Assembly: GCA_016930935.1 (NCBI GenBank)
Contig: JAFGFT010000011.1
Span: 1-64,000, forward strand
Direction: 5' to 3'
DNA: 64,000 nucleotides
Source of the DNA: Dehalococcoidia bacterium
GTDB lineage: Bacteria; Chloroflexota; Dehalococcoidia; GIF9; AB-539-J10
Shown in pieces: positions 26,011 to 35,100 of the stretch (the stretch's first letter is position 1; each line of letters begins with the position of its first letter). A program made the translations under genes and the position numbers. The notes under the pieces were generated by a model. It worked only from the letters and a program-made list of their open reading frames with translations. It was not told where the DNA came from and did not search any database.

Positions 26011-28389
26011 ATGAACAGTCGCATTCAGTCCCTGCGAGATCGATTCATAGGGGAGCGGCCATCAGTTGACATAAACCGTGCCCGTATTGTGACCGCAACA
26101 CACCGGCAGCATCTTGGCGAACCTCTCGTATCGGTCTGGGGCAAGACGATGTATCGTCTGTTCACAGAACTGCCCATCGATATCGCGCCCGGCGAACTTA
26201 TCGTCGGGAGTCCTACTGTCAAGCCGCGAGCAGCGCAGTTGTATCCCGAAGTACAGGCGGGCTGGCTGGATGCTGAATTGGACATAGTCGCGGCTCGCGC
26301 ATGGGACCCTCTCGACATAGCGGACGAGGATAAGGACGAGTTGCGTCGGGACATCCTGCCGTTCTGGCAGGGGAGGACCATTGCAGAGCGACTGTTTGCG
26401 CAGTGCCCCGAGGACACGGCAAATCTCATTTACCTGGAACCAGGTGTGTGGCCAACACGCTCGACAGGTCTTATCGACAACTACTCACTCATTCAGAAGG
26501 GCATCGGCACCGTTGTTCCCAACTATCGGAAAGTACTGGAACTCGGGGTGCGTGGCATCCTGAAGCAGATTGACGAGCATGCTGCAGCGCTGGATATGAC
26601 CGACACCGACAGCGTCCCGAAGGCGCTCTTCTACGAGGCCGCTCGCATGTCCCTGCAGGGTCTCGTTGAGTTGGCAGGCCGCTACGCGGCACTCGCCCTT
26701 GAAAAGGCCCATGCCGAGACCGATGAGACCCGGCGCGCCGAACTGATGCGCATCCACGAGGTATGTTCGCATGTACCGTACAACCCGCCGCGCAACTTCT
26801 ACGAAGCCGTGCAGGCCTTCTGGTTCACCCACCTCGCCGTCAGAATTGAGCTGAGCGGACACTCACTCTCACCCGGACGGTTCGACCAATACATGATTCC
26901 CTATCTGACGACCGAGCAGGACAGGGAGGAGGCACTCGAATTGATTGAGAGTCTCTTCATCAAGTTCTCCGAGACGATGCTCTTCGTCAACACCGATACC
27001 TCGAAGTTCTACACCGGCGTACCCCAATGGCAGAACTTCAACCTGGGCGGCAGAACCGTTGAGGGACGGGACGCCACGAATGAACTATCTTACATCTGCA
27101 TTGACGCGATGATTGACGTTCGCATCGTCCAGCCAGACATCTCCGTACGCATCCACCCTGACTCGCCGGAAGCGTTCGTTTTGAAGGCATGCGAGCTATC
27201 CAGGGTAGGCACGGGCCACCCGAAGTTCTATAACGAGGACCTCATCAGCTTCTCCATGGGGTGCAAGGGCATCAGCCTGAATGAGGCGCGTGACTTTGCC
27301 ATCATGGGATGTGTAGAGCCACGTGTCCAGGCCAACGAGGGCACACACCTCACTGGCGGTTTCATCAATCTGCCCGCCGCGCTGGAGTTGGCACTCAACA
27401 ACGGAGTCTGGCGCCGCACCGGCAAACAGATTGGATTGCCTACAGGGGATGCTCGCACGTTCACCCGTTTTGAGCAGCTTCTTGCAGCCTATAAGGCGCA
27501 ACTGGCACACATGATTCGGCACATGTTTGTGGTCAACGCGATTGCCGAGACCGCGTATAGTGAGTTGCTATGTTCTCCGTTCCTTTCGTCGCTCACAGAA
27601 GGTTGCGTTGAATCCGGACGCCCCCTGCAGAAGGGTGGTGCTGTCTACAACTTCGGGCCCGCAGTAAATAACATCGGCATCGCCGACACGGGTGACTCCC
27701 TGGCCGCTATCAAGAAGCTGGTCTTCGATGAACAGCGCCTCACGATGAATCAAGTCCTGACGGCCATCGAGAATGACTTCGAGGGACATGAGGATGTGAG
27801 GACAATGCTGCTGCACGATGCTCCGAAATATGGAAACGACGATGACTACGTTGATGACATCACGAGGGCTGCGGCGCACATTTCTAACGATGAGGTGATG
27901 AAGTACTACAACATATTCGGCGGTCAGGCACAGTCTGGCAATGTCGGAGTCAACTCTCATATGTCCTTCGGCACGGTTGTCGGTGCGCTACCCAGCGGTC
28001 GCAAGGCGACTATGCCGCTCGCTGACAACTCGTCTCCGTCGCAGGGCAACGATCGTCTAGGACCGACTGCACTCGCGCGGTCAGTTGGGAAGCTCGACCT
28101 TGCGGGGTTCCGCAACGGTACACTTCTCAACCTGAGGCTCAGTCCGCAGTCGGTTGTCGGTCCGGGCGGACTGCGCAAGATGGCGTCGTTCGTCCGCGGC
28201 CTGTGCGATGTGGGTTGCTGGCATGCACAGTTCAATCTCGTAGATACGTGCACGCTTCGTGATGCGCAGGATAAGCCTGAGGAGTACGCCGACCTGCTCG
28301 TGCGGGTAGCAGGCTATAGTGCGTATTTCACGCAGTTGCACAGAGACGTGCAGGAAGAGATTATCCGACGCACGGAGCACGGCCTCTAG
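26011..28389 (+). CDS. Glycyl radical enzyme, specificity unassigned (GCxE class)
   Basis: A 792-residue member of the pyruvate formate-lyase/diol-dehydratase superfamily. The thiyl cysteine and base are in IMGCVEPRV (Cys434, Glu436) and the radical-bearing glycine is in RVAGYSAYF (Gly768). The GCxE pattern groups it with dehydratases, decarboxylases and C-N/C-S lyases rather than formate-lyase. In the segment KGIGTVVPNYRKVLELG (163-179) the His and Asp of the glycerol/propanediol-dehydratase GHxxxDY pattern are Thr167 and Asn171, so classic diol dehydration is unlikely. The SD is GGAGG. Its activase follows with zero spacing. It is oxygen-sensitive by nature, supporting an anaerobic host. 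Confidence 0.92.
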   Translation: MNSRIQSLRDRFIGERPSVDINRARIVTATHRQHLGEPLVSVWGKTMYRLFTELPIDIAPGELIVGSPTVKPRAAQLYPEVQAGWLDAELDIVAARAWDPLDIADEDKDELRRDILPFWQGRTIAERLFAQCPEDTANLIYLEPGVWPTRSTGLIDNYSLIQKGIGTVVPNYRKVLELGVRGILKQIDEHAAALDMTDTDSVPKALFYEAARMSLQGLVELAGRYAALALEKAHAETDETRRAELMRIHEVCSHVPYNPPRNFYEAVQAFWFTHLAVRIELSGHSLSPGRFDQYMIPYLTTEQDREEALELIESLFIKFSETMLFVNTDTSKFYTGVPQWQNFNLGGRTVEGRDATNELSYICIDAMIDVRIVQPDISVRIHPDSPEAFVLKACELSRVGTGHPKFYNEDLISFSMGCKGISLNEARDFAIMGCVEPRVQANEGTHLTGGFINLPAALELALNNGVWRRTGKQIGLPTGDARTFTRFEQLLAAYKAQLAHMIRHMFVVNAIAETAYSELLCSPFLSSLTEGCVESGRPLQKGGAVYNFGPAVNNIGIADTGDSLAAIKKLVFDEQRLTMNQVLTAIENDFEGHEDVRTMLLHDAPKYGNDDDYVDDITRAAAHISNDEVMKYYNIFGGQAQSGNVGVNSHMSFGTVVGALPSGRKATMPLADNSSPSQGNDRLGPTALARSVGKLDLAGFRNGTLLNLRLSPQSVVGPGGLRKMASFVRGLCDVGCWHAQFNLVDTCTLRDAQDKPEEYADLLVRVAGYSAYFTQLHRDVQEEIIRRTEHGL

Positions 28390-29301
28390 ATGACAGGAGG
28401 AGTGGTCTTTGACATCCAGAGGTTCTCCCTTCAGGATGGACCGGGACTACGCACAATCGTCTTTCTCAAGGGTTGTCCGCTACGTTGCGCATGGTGCTCC
28501 AACCCTGAATCACAGCAGCCTGCCCCGCAACTACTCTACGACGGTGACCGCTGCACTCTCTGCCTGAGCTGCGTACCGGTATGTCCGTCCGGCGCACTCA
28601 CCAGCGCGGGAGAAGGCGCTCTTTCATACGACCTCACCCTCTGCACCACGTGCGGTGCCTGTGTGAGCGCGTGTCCGAATGCTGCACGCAGCATCAGTGG
28701 CAAACAGATGTCCGTTGATGAGGTGCTGGCCGCAGTACTGCGCGACGCCCCATTCTACAGAAGGTCAGGAGGCGGAGTAACGCTGAGTGGAGGAGAACCG
28801 ACGCTCCAGCCAGATTTCGCGAAGGCCCTGCTGCAGGCTTTCAGACAGCACGGTATGGATACTGCTATCGAGACCTGCGGCTATGCAGACACAAGAACAT
28901 TCATCTCCGTGGTGGAGCAGGTTGACCACGTCTTCTTTGACGTGAAGCACATGAATAGTACACGGCACATGGAACTGACTCGTGTGCCCAACGAACTGAT
29001 ACTGGACAATCTGCGTGCGCTGATGCACATACACCCCGATGTCACCGTGCGCTACCCTCTGATCCCGGACTGCAACGATGGTGGAGACGACCTGCGCTCA
29101 TTTGCGCAGTATCTGCTGAGATTGCCTCGTATGCCGCTGGTCGAATTCGTGCCGTATCACCGGTACGGCGAGCACAAATACAGACTACTTGGCAGACCCT
29201 ATAGCCTGAACGGCACACCCTCGTGTGAAGAAGGTGAAGCTGAGAGGGCATGTCAGGTCCTCAGGCAGCACGAAATCACCTGCTCCGCCCTTCACCACTA
29301 G
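28390..29301 (+). CDS. Glycyl radical enzyme activating enzyme (radical SAM)
   Basis: 303 residues; the ATG directly abuts the TAG of the glycyl radical enzyme, so translation is probably coupled. FSLQDGPGLRTIVFLKGCPLRCAWCSNPES carries the CxxxCxxC SAM-cluster motif (about residues 29-36). Two extra ferredoxin-type clusters follow (CTLCLSCVPVCPSGAL and CTTCGACVSACPNAA), the layout of activases for the GCxE glycyl radical enzymes. GGVTLSGGEPTLQP, FFDVKHM and RYPLIPDCND are further family marks. It generates the glycyl radical on Gly768 of its partner. Confidence 0.94.
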   Translation: MTGGVVFDIQRFSLQDGPGLRTIVFLKGCPLRCAWCSNPESQQPAPQLLYDGDRCTLCLSCVPVCPSGALTSAGEGALSYDLTLCTTCGACVSACPNAARSISGKQMSVDEVLAAVLRDAPFYRRSGGGVTLSGGEPTLQPDFAKALLQAFRQHGMDTAIETCGYADTRTFISVVEQVDHVFFDVKHMNSTRHMELTRVPNELILDNLRALMHIHPDVTVRYPLIPDCNDGGDDLRSFAQYLLRLPRMPLVEFVPYHRYGEHKYRLLGRPYSLNGTPSCEEGEAERACQVLRQHEITCSALHH

Positions 29302-29331
29302 CGCCCGGGCCCGCCAGGTTTCAGTCACCGA

Positions 29332-30084
29332 CTATTTCAGTGACCTGGAGTCGATGCCAACCCCCTTGGAGATGACCTTCTTCCATGCGGCCTTGATGCC
29401 CTCGCCGTCCGTGGCTGCGAGAAGCAGTACCGAATGCTCCTCTTCTTCACTGCTGAACGCGTCGATGTGTTCACACACGTCGGCAAGTCGGTCTGACGGA
29501 AACTTGCAGGCACCATTCTCGTCCATGTGCACCATGTCGCCCGGAAGCACTTCCATGCCAGCGACCGTGACAGGGACGTTGAATGCGCGTAGTGCGAGGC
29601 TTCCATGTCCCGATGTAACACTTCGGGCGACGTGCTGAAGGCCGAGAGAGCGTATCTCGTCCATGTCTCTCACTGGACTGTTTGTGAGGAGACCGACGGC
29701 GCCGCACGACTTGTAGAGTGAGCCGGATTGACCTCCGAAGATGCCTGCCCTGCACAAGACCTCCGGCGGAAATTGAGCTTCGCACACCACGATGGACGGC
29801 TGCTCCATTGAGAGAAGAAAATCCACGAAGTCCAGGTAGGAAACGGCAGGCTGCTCTGAATCATCCAGCCCGAAGACAATCGTCGCCGCATAGCCAATTA
29901 CGGGCCCCAGTTCGGGCAAGAGACAGGTGACCGAGTCATCGGTGTACCACTTGCCATACCACGGGTCATAGAGTCCAAGACAATGGGGGTGCTGTGGATA
30001 GGACGCAACCACGTTGCCAACACTGGGAGTGTTGAAACCTCGAAGCTTCGCCAGCATCTGCTGTACGTTAGGTGAACTCGTCAT
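29332..30084 (-). CDS. RraA-family aldolase/decarboxylase-like protein
   Basis: Start at the ATG at 30084 with an AGGAGGT SD, 250 residues. The core GQSGSLYKSCGAVGLLTNSPVRDMDEIRSLG (about 130-160) is the RraA/HMG-aldolase (formerly demethylmenaquinone methyltransferase) pattern GxxxxxxAxxxGxxGxVxxxxxRD. The Asp of the usual DGxxRD is replaced (NSPVRD), while Arg-Asp is kept. PVTVAGMEVLPGDMVHMDENG matches the conserved PGDxxxxDxxG. Such proteins cleave 4-hydroxy-4-methyl/carboxy-2-oxo acids or decarboxylate oxaloacetate; the altered motif leaves activity open. It is convergent with the activase gene. Confidence 0.82.
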   Translation of the reverse strand: MTSSPNVQQMLAKLRGFNTPSVGNVVASYPQHPHCLGLYDPWYGKWYTDDSVTCLLPELGPVIGYAATIVFGLDDSEQPAVSYLDFVDFLLSMEQPSIVVCEAQFPPEVLCRAGIFGGQSGSLYKSCGAVGLLTNSPVRDMDEIRSLGLQHVARSVTSGHGSLALRAFNVPVTVAGMEVLPGDMVHMDENGACKFPSDRLADVCEHIDAFSSEEEEHSVLLLAATDGEGIKAAWKKVISKGVGIDSRSLK

Positions 30085-30323
30085 TCCGGGGTACCTCCTT
30101 CTTCCACCACAATGGCAGACAGGAGGGATTATACGCGTCCAGTGATTTGCCGTACACACGACAGGAGGGCTACAATCGATTGTTTTGCGCCCCGAAGACT
30201 TGAGAGCACACCCATGCGGAAGCTCGCTACGATTCCAGATCAAGACAAGCGCTCACTGCGCCTGTGGCTCGGTTGCCACAATTGCGAGTGCTCTCAGCCT
30301 TGCGCAACACGAAGGAGTACACC

Positions 30324-31301
30324 GTGATTGAAGAACTGCTGCCCGGCATATTCAAGCTGGCCATTCCGCTACCACGGAGCCCGCTCAAAGCTACCAACTC
30401 ATACGTTGTCACCACAGGAGACCGTCCCCTCGTCATCGATACTGCGTTCAATCGGCCGGAATGTCGCGAGTCGTTCGTTGAATTACTGGGAGAACTGGCA
30501 ATCACACCCGACTCCGCAGACTACTTCATCACGCATCTCCACGCAGACCACGCAGGGCTGGCACCTTCCATCGCAGGAGATGATTCGGTCATCTACTTCA
30601 ACGAACAGGACCTCCCTCTCGCGCGACCCACAGATAGTTACTGGGACTGGATGGCGAAGATGTATGAGTCACACGGCATGCCGTTGAGCGACTCCGCAAT
30701 CGCCATGGAACGCCATCCCGGACGTATCTATGGTCCCGCAGTGGACTTCCCCTACACAGTCATCCACCACGGAGACAGGTTGAAGACGGGCCAGTACACA
30801 CTTCGTTGCGTACAGACAACGGGACACACTCCCGGCCACATGTGCCTTCTTCTTGAGGAGGCGAACATGCTCTTCTGTGGGGACCACATACTAGGAGATA
30901 TCACCCCCAACATCACGATGTGGTGGGAGATGAAAGACCCGCTTGGAGACTACCTGAAGAGTCTGGACGCCACGGCGCTACTCAAGCCTGTACGCGCGTT
31001 TCCTGGACATCGCTCAATAATTGAAGACTGCGCGTTCCGCATTGAGGAACTGAAACGCCACCACACCACGCGTCTCGAAGAAGTCCTGGAGGCTCTGAAG
31101 GACGGAGAGAAGGACGCAGCGGCAGTCACGCCGCTCATAAGCTGGGACCTGAGGTACGAACAATGGGATGACGTCCATCCCATCCAGAAACTCTTCGCCA
31201 CGGGAGAGGCACTCGCTCACCTGCAGCACCTCGAGGCACAACGAATGGTGAATACCAGGGAAGAACACGGCAGGATACTGTACAGGCTTGCTGGTTCCTA
31301 G
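30324..31301 (+). CDS. MBL-fold metallo-hydrolase
   Basis: Start at the GTG at 30324 (SD AAGGAG), 325 residues. The metal motif THLHADHAG gives His71, His73, Asp75 and His76. A third ligand lies in TTGHTPGHMCLL (about 170-181), an Asp in LFCGDHILGD (about 190-199), and a His in FPGHRSI (about 225). This is the glyoxalase II-like/lactonase layout with a C-terminal helical extension, as in LACTB2-like thioesterases. A role in acyl-thioester or lactone hydrolysis within the catabolic island is inference. Its last 4 bases overlap the convergent Ig-like gene. Confidence 0.88.
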   Translation: MIEELLPGIFKLAIPLPRSPLKATNSYVVTTGDRPLVIDTAFNRPECRESFVELLGELAITPDSADYFITHLHADHAGLAPSIAGDDSVIYFNEQDLPLARPTDSYWDWMAKMYESHGMPLSDSAIAMERHPGRIYGPAVDFPYTVIHHGDRLKTGQYTLRCVQTTGHTPGHMCLLLEEANMLFCGDHILGDITPNITMWWEMKDPLGDYLKSLDATALLKPVRAFPGHRSIIEDCAFRIEELKRHHTTRLEEVLEALKDGEKDAAAVTPLISWDLRYEQWDDVHPIQKLFATGEALAHLQHLEAQRMVNTREEHGRILYRLAGS

Positions 31302-32359
31302 CCAAACGAACACGTGCACGTCTCAACGTAGATGAGCGCACTTGTGCTCGCCTTGTTACCGTGTCTGTCAGTCACTGTGACCACGATCGTCGCCGAGATT
31401 CTACTCAACGGAGACTCCCACACGGCGGACGAGCCGTCCGCTGTGAGCACTCCCTGGTCCACGCTCCACTCGTAGGTGAACGGCCCATCCCCTTCATCCA
31501 CGACGCATTCAATCGTGCATGAGCGGCCTTTGAAGATGGCCCACGCATCCCCCTTCCGCTTGAACATGTCGGTGTCTTTACCATCCAGGTCCAGTTCGGC
31601 CAACTTCGGCGGTTCGGCCGGAGTCACGCTGATCGGAATCGCACGCTTCGAATCGCCGCCATATTTGTCGCTGGCAATCACCGTCACCCAATATGAGTCT
31701 GCCTCCGCCGGAGCAACCCAGATGACACCCGCCCCTTGCCCGAAGAATTCACCCGCGGTTGCTTCCCATTCGTAGGTAATATCATCTCCATCTCCATCCT
31801 CAGCGACACAGGATATGTACAGACCTTCGCCCGGAACAACCCATGCTGCATCAGCCGTCATGGACGATATCTCAGGTACCATGTTCGACTGGACACGAAG
31901 CGAAACGGAGTAGTCAGTGCTCCCGCCGTTGCCGTCATCAACCACCACACCGAGCCGGTACAACCCTTCGCTGTTGGGAGAACCCCATTCAATTGAGGCA
32001 CCCTCGCCGTAGATCTCACCCTGCGGAGACGACCACGTATAGGTGAGCGTATCCCCATCTTCGTCAATGGCTTCACACTCAACAACACAGAGGTCGAAGG
32101 GAGCAATGCGGTCACTGGCCGCAGTGACGCTGAGTATCTGGGGCGCACGATTGGGAATAGCCGGTAATTCCTCTTCTTCTGCCACAGCAGGAGCGTCCGC
32201 AACATCAGAATGAACGATGAGGCCGCCGCCATTCAAGGCAACAACAGTCGCGACAACAGCAACGCAGAGAAGCACCACGACGGCGACTGCCTTCTTCTGT
32301 GAGCCTCTCTGCCCCTTCTTTTCCTGTTCCTTCTTCGGTTCGGTTGAAGATTCGGCCAA
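31298..32359 (-). CDS. Membrane-anchored protein with three Ig/PKD-like domains and C-terminal Cys motif
   Basis: 353 residues. A charged, Lys/Glu-rich N-terminus (1-22) precedes one membrane helix (about 23-45, AVAVVVLLCVAVVATVVAL), giving an N-in, C-out orientation. Three repeats of an Ig/PKD-like domain follow (about 70-160, 165-252, 258-345), each with patterns such as CxAxDxDGDxxxYxW and VTVxDxxGG. The last residues ETCTCSFG parallel TTCTVCFA of the protein at 18099, and the final domains are clearly related. The function is probably surface binding or scaffolding; unknown. It is transcribed towards the MBL gene with a 4-base stop overlap. Confidence 0.78.
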   Translation of the reverse strand: MAESSTEPKKEQEKKGQRGSQKKAVAVVVLLCVAVVATVVALNGGGLIVHSDVADAPAVAEEEELPAIPNRAPQILSVTAASDRIAPFDLCVVECEAIDEDGDTLTYTWSSPQGEIYGEGASIEWGSPNSEGLYRLGVVVDDGNGGSTDYSVSLRVQSNMVPEISSMTADAAWVVPGEGLYISCVAEDGDGDDITYEWEATAGEFFGQGAGVIWVAPAEADSYWVTVIASDKYGGDSKRAIPISVTPAEPPKLAELDLDGKDTDMFKRKGDAWAIFKGRSCTIECVVDEGDGPFTYEWSVDQGVLTADGSSAVWESPLSRISATIVVTVTDRHGNKASTSALIYVETCTCSFG

Positions 32360-32525
32360 TGTCCTGCCCTCCGGCTCTGAACGTGACTACTGGAAAGTGT
32401 ACCACCCTTGAAAGGTCGGGCCAATTATCCTGCTGCAACCTGAATTGAGTGACCGCACACACGCGATCCACAACGAGCACTGTCGAGTCTCACCTCTGGA
32501 TGAGACATTCCACGCTGCGAGCACT

Positions 32526-33287
32526 CTACCCCATCACGACCTTATTCCTGAGGATACCGATGCCGTCAATCTCCACTTCAACCACATCACCAACCTTCAC
32601 TGGATAGTGTCCGTTCTTCGGCGTCCCCGTGAATACCACATCACCGGGCATAAGCGGCATGAAGGCAGATACATGGCTGATAATCCTTGCCGTGTTGAAT
32701 ATCTGACTGCGTGTATTGCCATCCTGCTTCGTTTCCCCATTCACCCGCCCCTGAATGCGCACTTCATCAGGATTCAAGTCCGTTACGAGCACAGGTCCCA
32801 GCGGCGCGGACTTGTAGTATCCCTTGGCCCTGGTAAGACGACCATCTCTCTCAACAAGATCCCAGAGGGTCATGTCGTTCCCGCACGTGAAGCCCAACAC
32901 ATAGTCGAGAGCCTCAGATTCGCTCACTCTCCATGCGCGCCGCTTGATTACCGCACACAATTCCGCCTCATACCTGGTGTCAGTGGTCAAAGGAAGACTG
33001 AACGCATCCTCTCCGGGGTTAACAAGAGCCGAGGCAGGTTTGAAGAACAGTGCAGGTTCCGTGGGAACCGGCACCTGCAGTTGCTCGACCGTCTCCATAT
33101 AGTTCAACCCACATGCGATAATCGTCCCCGGCTCGGCTGGTGCGAGCAAGACCGCATCACTGAATTTGCAGAGGCGGCCTCCACGAGTGAAATCGCCGTA
33201 CACGTCCCCTTCGAGAGCGAATACCGAATCCCCCTCTACAATGCCCCATATCGGACTCCCTTGCCAGTCGATTCTCACGAGTTTCAT
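32526..33287 (-). CDS. Fumarylacetoacetate hydrolase family protein
   Basis: Start at the ATG at 33287 with a GAAAGGAGAAAG SD, 253 residues. The FAH C-terminal fold is recognised from IIACGLNYMETVEQL, LFFKPASALVNPGE, the metal-binding RYEAELCAVIKRRAW (ExE), LGFTCGNDMTLWDL and LMPGDVVFTGTPKNG near the C-terminus. Members hydrolyse or decarboxylate 2-hydroxyhepta-2,4-diene-dioates, acylpyruvates or oxaloacetate; the exact substrate is unknown. It sits head-to-head with dehydratase copy 2, in keeping with ring- or side-chain-cleavage chemistry in the island. Confidence 0.92.
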   Translation of the reverse strand: MKLVRIDWQGSPIWGIVEGDSVFALEGDVYGDFTRGGRLCKFSDAVLLAPAEPGTIIACGLNYMETVEQLQVPVPTEPALFFKPASALVNPGEDAFSLPLTTDTRYEAELCAVIKRRAWRVSESEALDYVLGFTCGNDMTLWDLVERDGRLTRAKGYYKSAPLGPVLVTDLNPDEVRIQGRVNGETKQDGNTRSQIFNTARIISHVSAFMPLMPGDVVFTGTPKNGHYPVKVGDVVEVEIDGIGILRNKVVMG

Positions 33288-33536
33288 CTTTCTCCTTTCA
33301 CTCCCTAATGTAGTACCAGGCTCCAAGGAATGCCACACGCCGAATACAAAACGCACGGCACACTACAGCGAAGGACAAATCCTTCTGTCCACGGTTCCTT
33401 CAATCAATGCGCGTATTCTAGTGAAACGGTACTCACCTCACAAGCATGTGGTAAATTACGCCATGACCTCGCTTGAGGTTTGGTGCACGACGCATCAGGC
33501 CGAGTGGCATGAATACGAAGGACCGGAGGAGGAATC

Positions 33537-35030
33537 ATGGCATTAATGACCCCCGAACAGTTTGAGGACAGCCTCAAGCTTCTGAAACCACGAATTTTCA
33601 TGGACGGGAAACGTGTCGAGAGCATTTTCGACAACCCCAATACAAGAACCGTGGTCGAGGCCAATAAGGCGAGCTATAGATGGGCGCTCGACCCTGAGAC
33701 CAGCCACATCATGACAGCCTTCTCTCCCCTCATCAATGAAACGGTCAACCGATACACGTACGTGAGCCAGAGCGTCGACGACCTTATCAAGAAGGCTGAG
33801 GCAGGCACTTTCACTTCTGAGAACCTTGGCACCTGCATCTACCGTTGTGTCGGCTACGACTGTTTCCACTCATTGTGGAGCACCACATGGGAGATGGACC
33901 GCGAACTCGGCACCTCCTGTCACCCACGTTTCCTTGAGTACCTCAAGATGGTTCAGACGAAGGACCTGTCTGTCGCCGGTGCACTGACCGAACCACGCGG
34001 TCCACGCAGCGACCGTGCTCTCGAATGGAATGACCCCTTCCTTTCAGTGAAGGTAGTCGAGAAGAATGACAAGGGCATCATCGTCAAGGGCGCCAAGATC
34101 AACATCAGCGGTGCGTTTGCCAGCCACGAACTGGTCGTATTGCCTCAATCGAACCACTCCGCCAACGAAGCCGACTACGCAGTCGCTTTCGCCACACCCC
34201 CTGATGCAGAAGGAATCACATTCGTGTGTCAATATACGCCGTACTCGGCCGAGCGCGAACTCGCAGGTGACATCGAGGAACTCGGTAACCCACTGTATGG
34301 ACAGAGGGAGACCTCCCTCATTATCTTCGACAATGTATTTGTGCCATGGGAGCGCGTATTCCATTGCGGCGAATACCAGTACTCCGGCAAGTTCGTAACA
34401 CGCTTCGCAAGAACCCACCGCATGACCTGTGGCGGAACATGCAAAGTGGGATTCATGAACCAGATAATAGGCAGTTCGAAGCTCATCCAGGAGTACAAAG
34501 GTCTCCAGGAAGTTCCTCATATCAACGAGGAACTGGCTGAAATGGTTGCGCTGCGCGAAACGTGCAGGTCCTGCGGGCTTGCCGCAGCCTATAAGGGCTC
34601 CGAAGAACCCGTGGGTTCGGGAGTCTTCCTGCCTGACGAACTGATGGGCAATGTGTCCAAACTCAACGTATGCAATGCCTTCTGGCGCGTAATGGCGCTG
34701 GCAGGAGACATCGGGGGCGGCCTCATCGTCACACTGCCGTCACTGAAGGAATTGAACAATCCCGAGACGAAAGCCTACATGGAGCAATTCTACAGTTTCG
34801 GCGGTGATGAGCCTGCAGAGAACGTGATGAAGGTCCACAAGCACCTCCAGAACTGGACCGCCGGACTTCACGGTGTAGGAACATGGCACGGGGCAGGCCC
34901 TGTGCAGGCACAGAAAATCATGCTGCAGCGCGTCATCAACTATGACCATGAGAAAGACCTGGTCAAGAAGACGCTCAACCTCAAGCCAAGCACATCTGAA
35001 GCGGAACCTGCCAGGAAGTCAAAGAAGTAG
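33537..35030 (+). CDS. 4-hydroxybutyryl-CoA dehydratase / 4-HPA hydroxylase family protein (copy 2, divergent active site)
   Basis: 497 residues from an ATG behind GGAGGAGGAA. It is clearly homologous to the protein at 22691: FEDSLKLLKPRIFMDGKRV at the start, CIYRCVG with Cys100/Cys104, and NVFVPWERVFHCGEYQYSGKF. The second half of the cluster motif differs: His294 to Cys302 is spaced by 8 instead of 7. The residue four after the His, Tyr in AbfD, is Cys298 (HRMTCGGTCK). Whether the [4Fe-4S] cluster is retained, rearranged or lost cannot be told by eye. It is followed by the DnaJ-CTD/thioredoxin and Lpd-like genes on the same strand. Confidence 0.82.
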   Translation: MALMTPEQFEDSLKLLKPRIFMDGKRVESIFDNPNTRTVVEANKASYRWALDPETSHIMTAFSPLINETVNRYTYVSQSVDDLIKKAEAGTFTSENLGTCIYRCVGYDCFHSLWSTTWEMDRELGTSCHPRFLEYLKMVQTKDLSVAGALTEPRGPRSDRALEWNDPFLSVKVVEKNDKGIIVKGAKINISGAFASHELVVLPQSNHSANEADYAVAFATPPDAEGITFVCQYTPYSAERELAGDIEELGNPLYGQRETSLIIFDNVFVPWERVFHCGEYQYSGKFVTRFARTHRMTCGGTCKVGFMNQIIGSSKLIQEYKGLQEVPHINEELAEMVALRETCRSCGLAAAYKGSEEPVGSGVFLPDELMGNVSKLNVCNAFWRVMALAGDIGGGLIVTLPSLKELNNPETKAYMEQFYSFGGDEPAENVMKVHKHLQNWTAGLHGVGTWHGAGPVQAQKIMLQRVINYDHEKDLVKKTLNLKPSTSEAEPARKSKK

Positions 35031-35100
35031 TAGCATGGAATGACACGTGCACGGGCGGAGCACACGTTCCGCTCGTGCACACATGAGAAGGGGGAGGCAC

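Noticed and set aside
32445-33308. 287-codon plus-strand open frame opposite the FAH-family gene
   Set aside because: Antisense shadow of a conserved gene; no recognisable domain.
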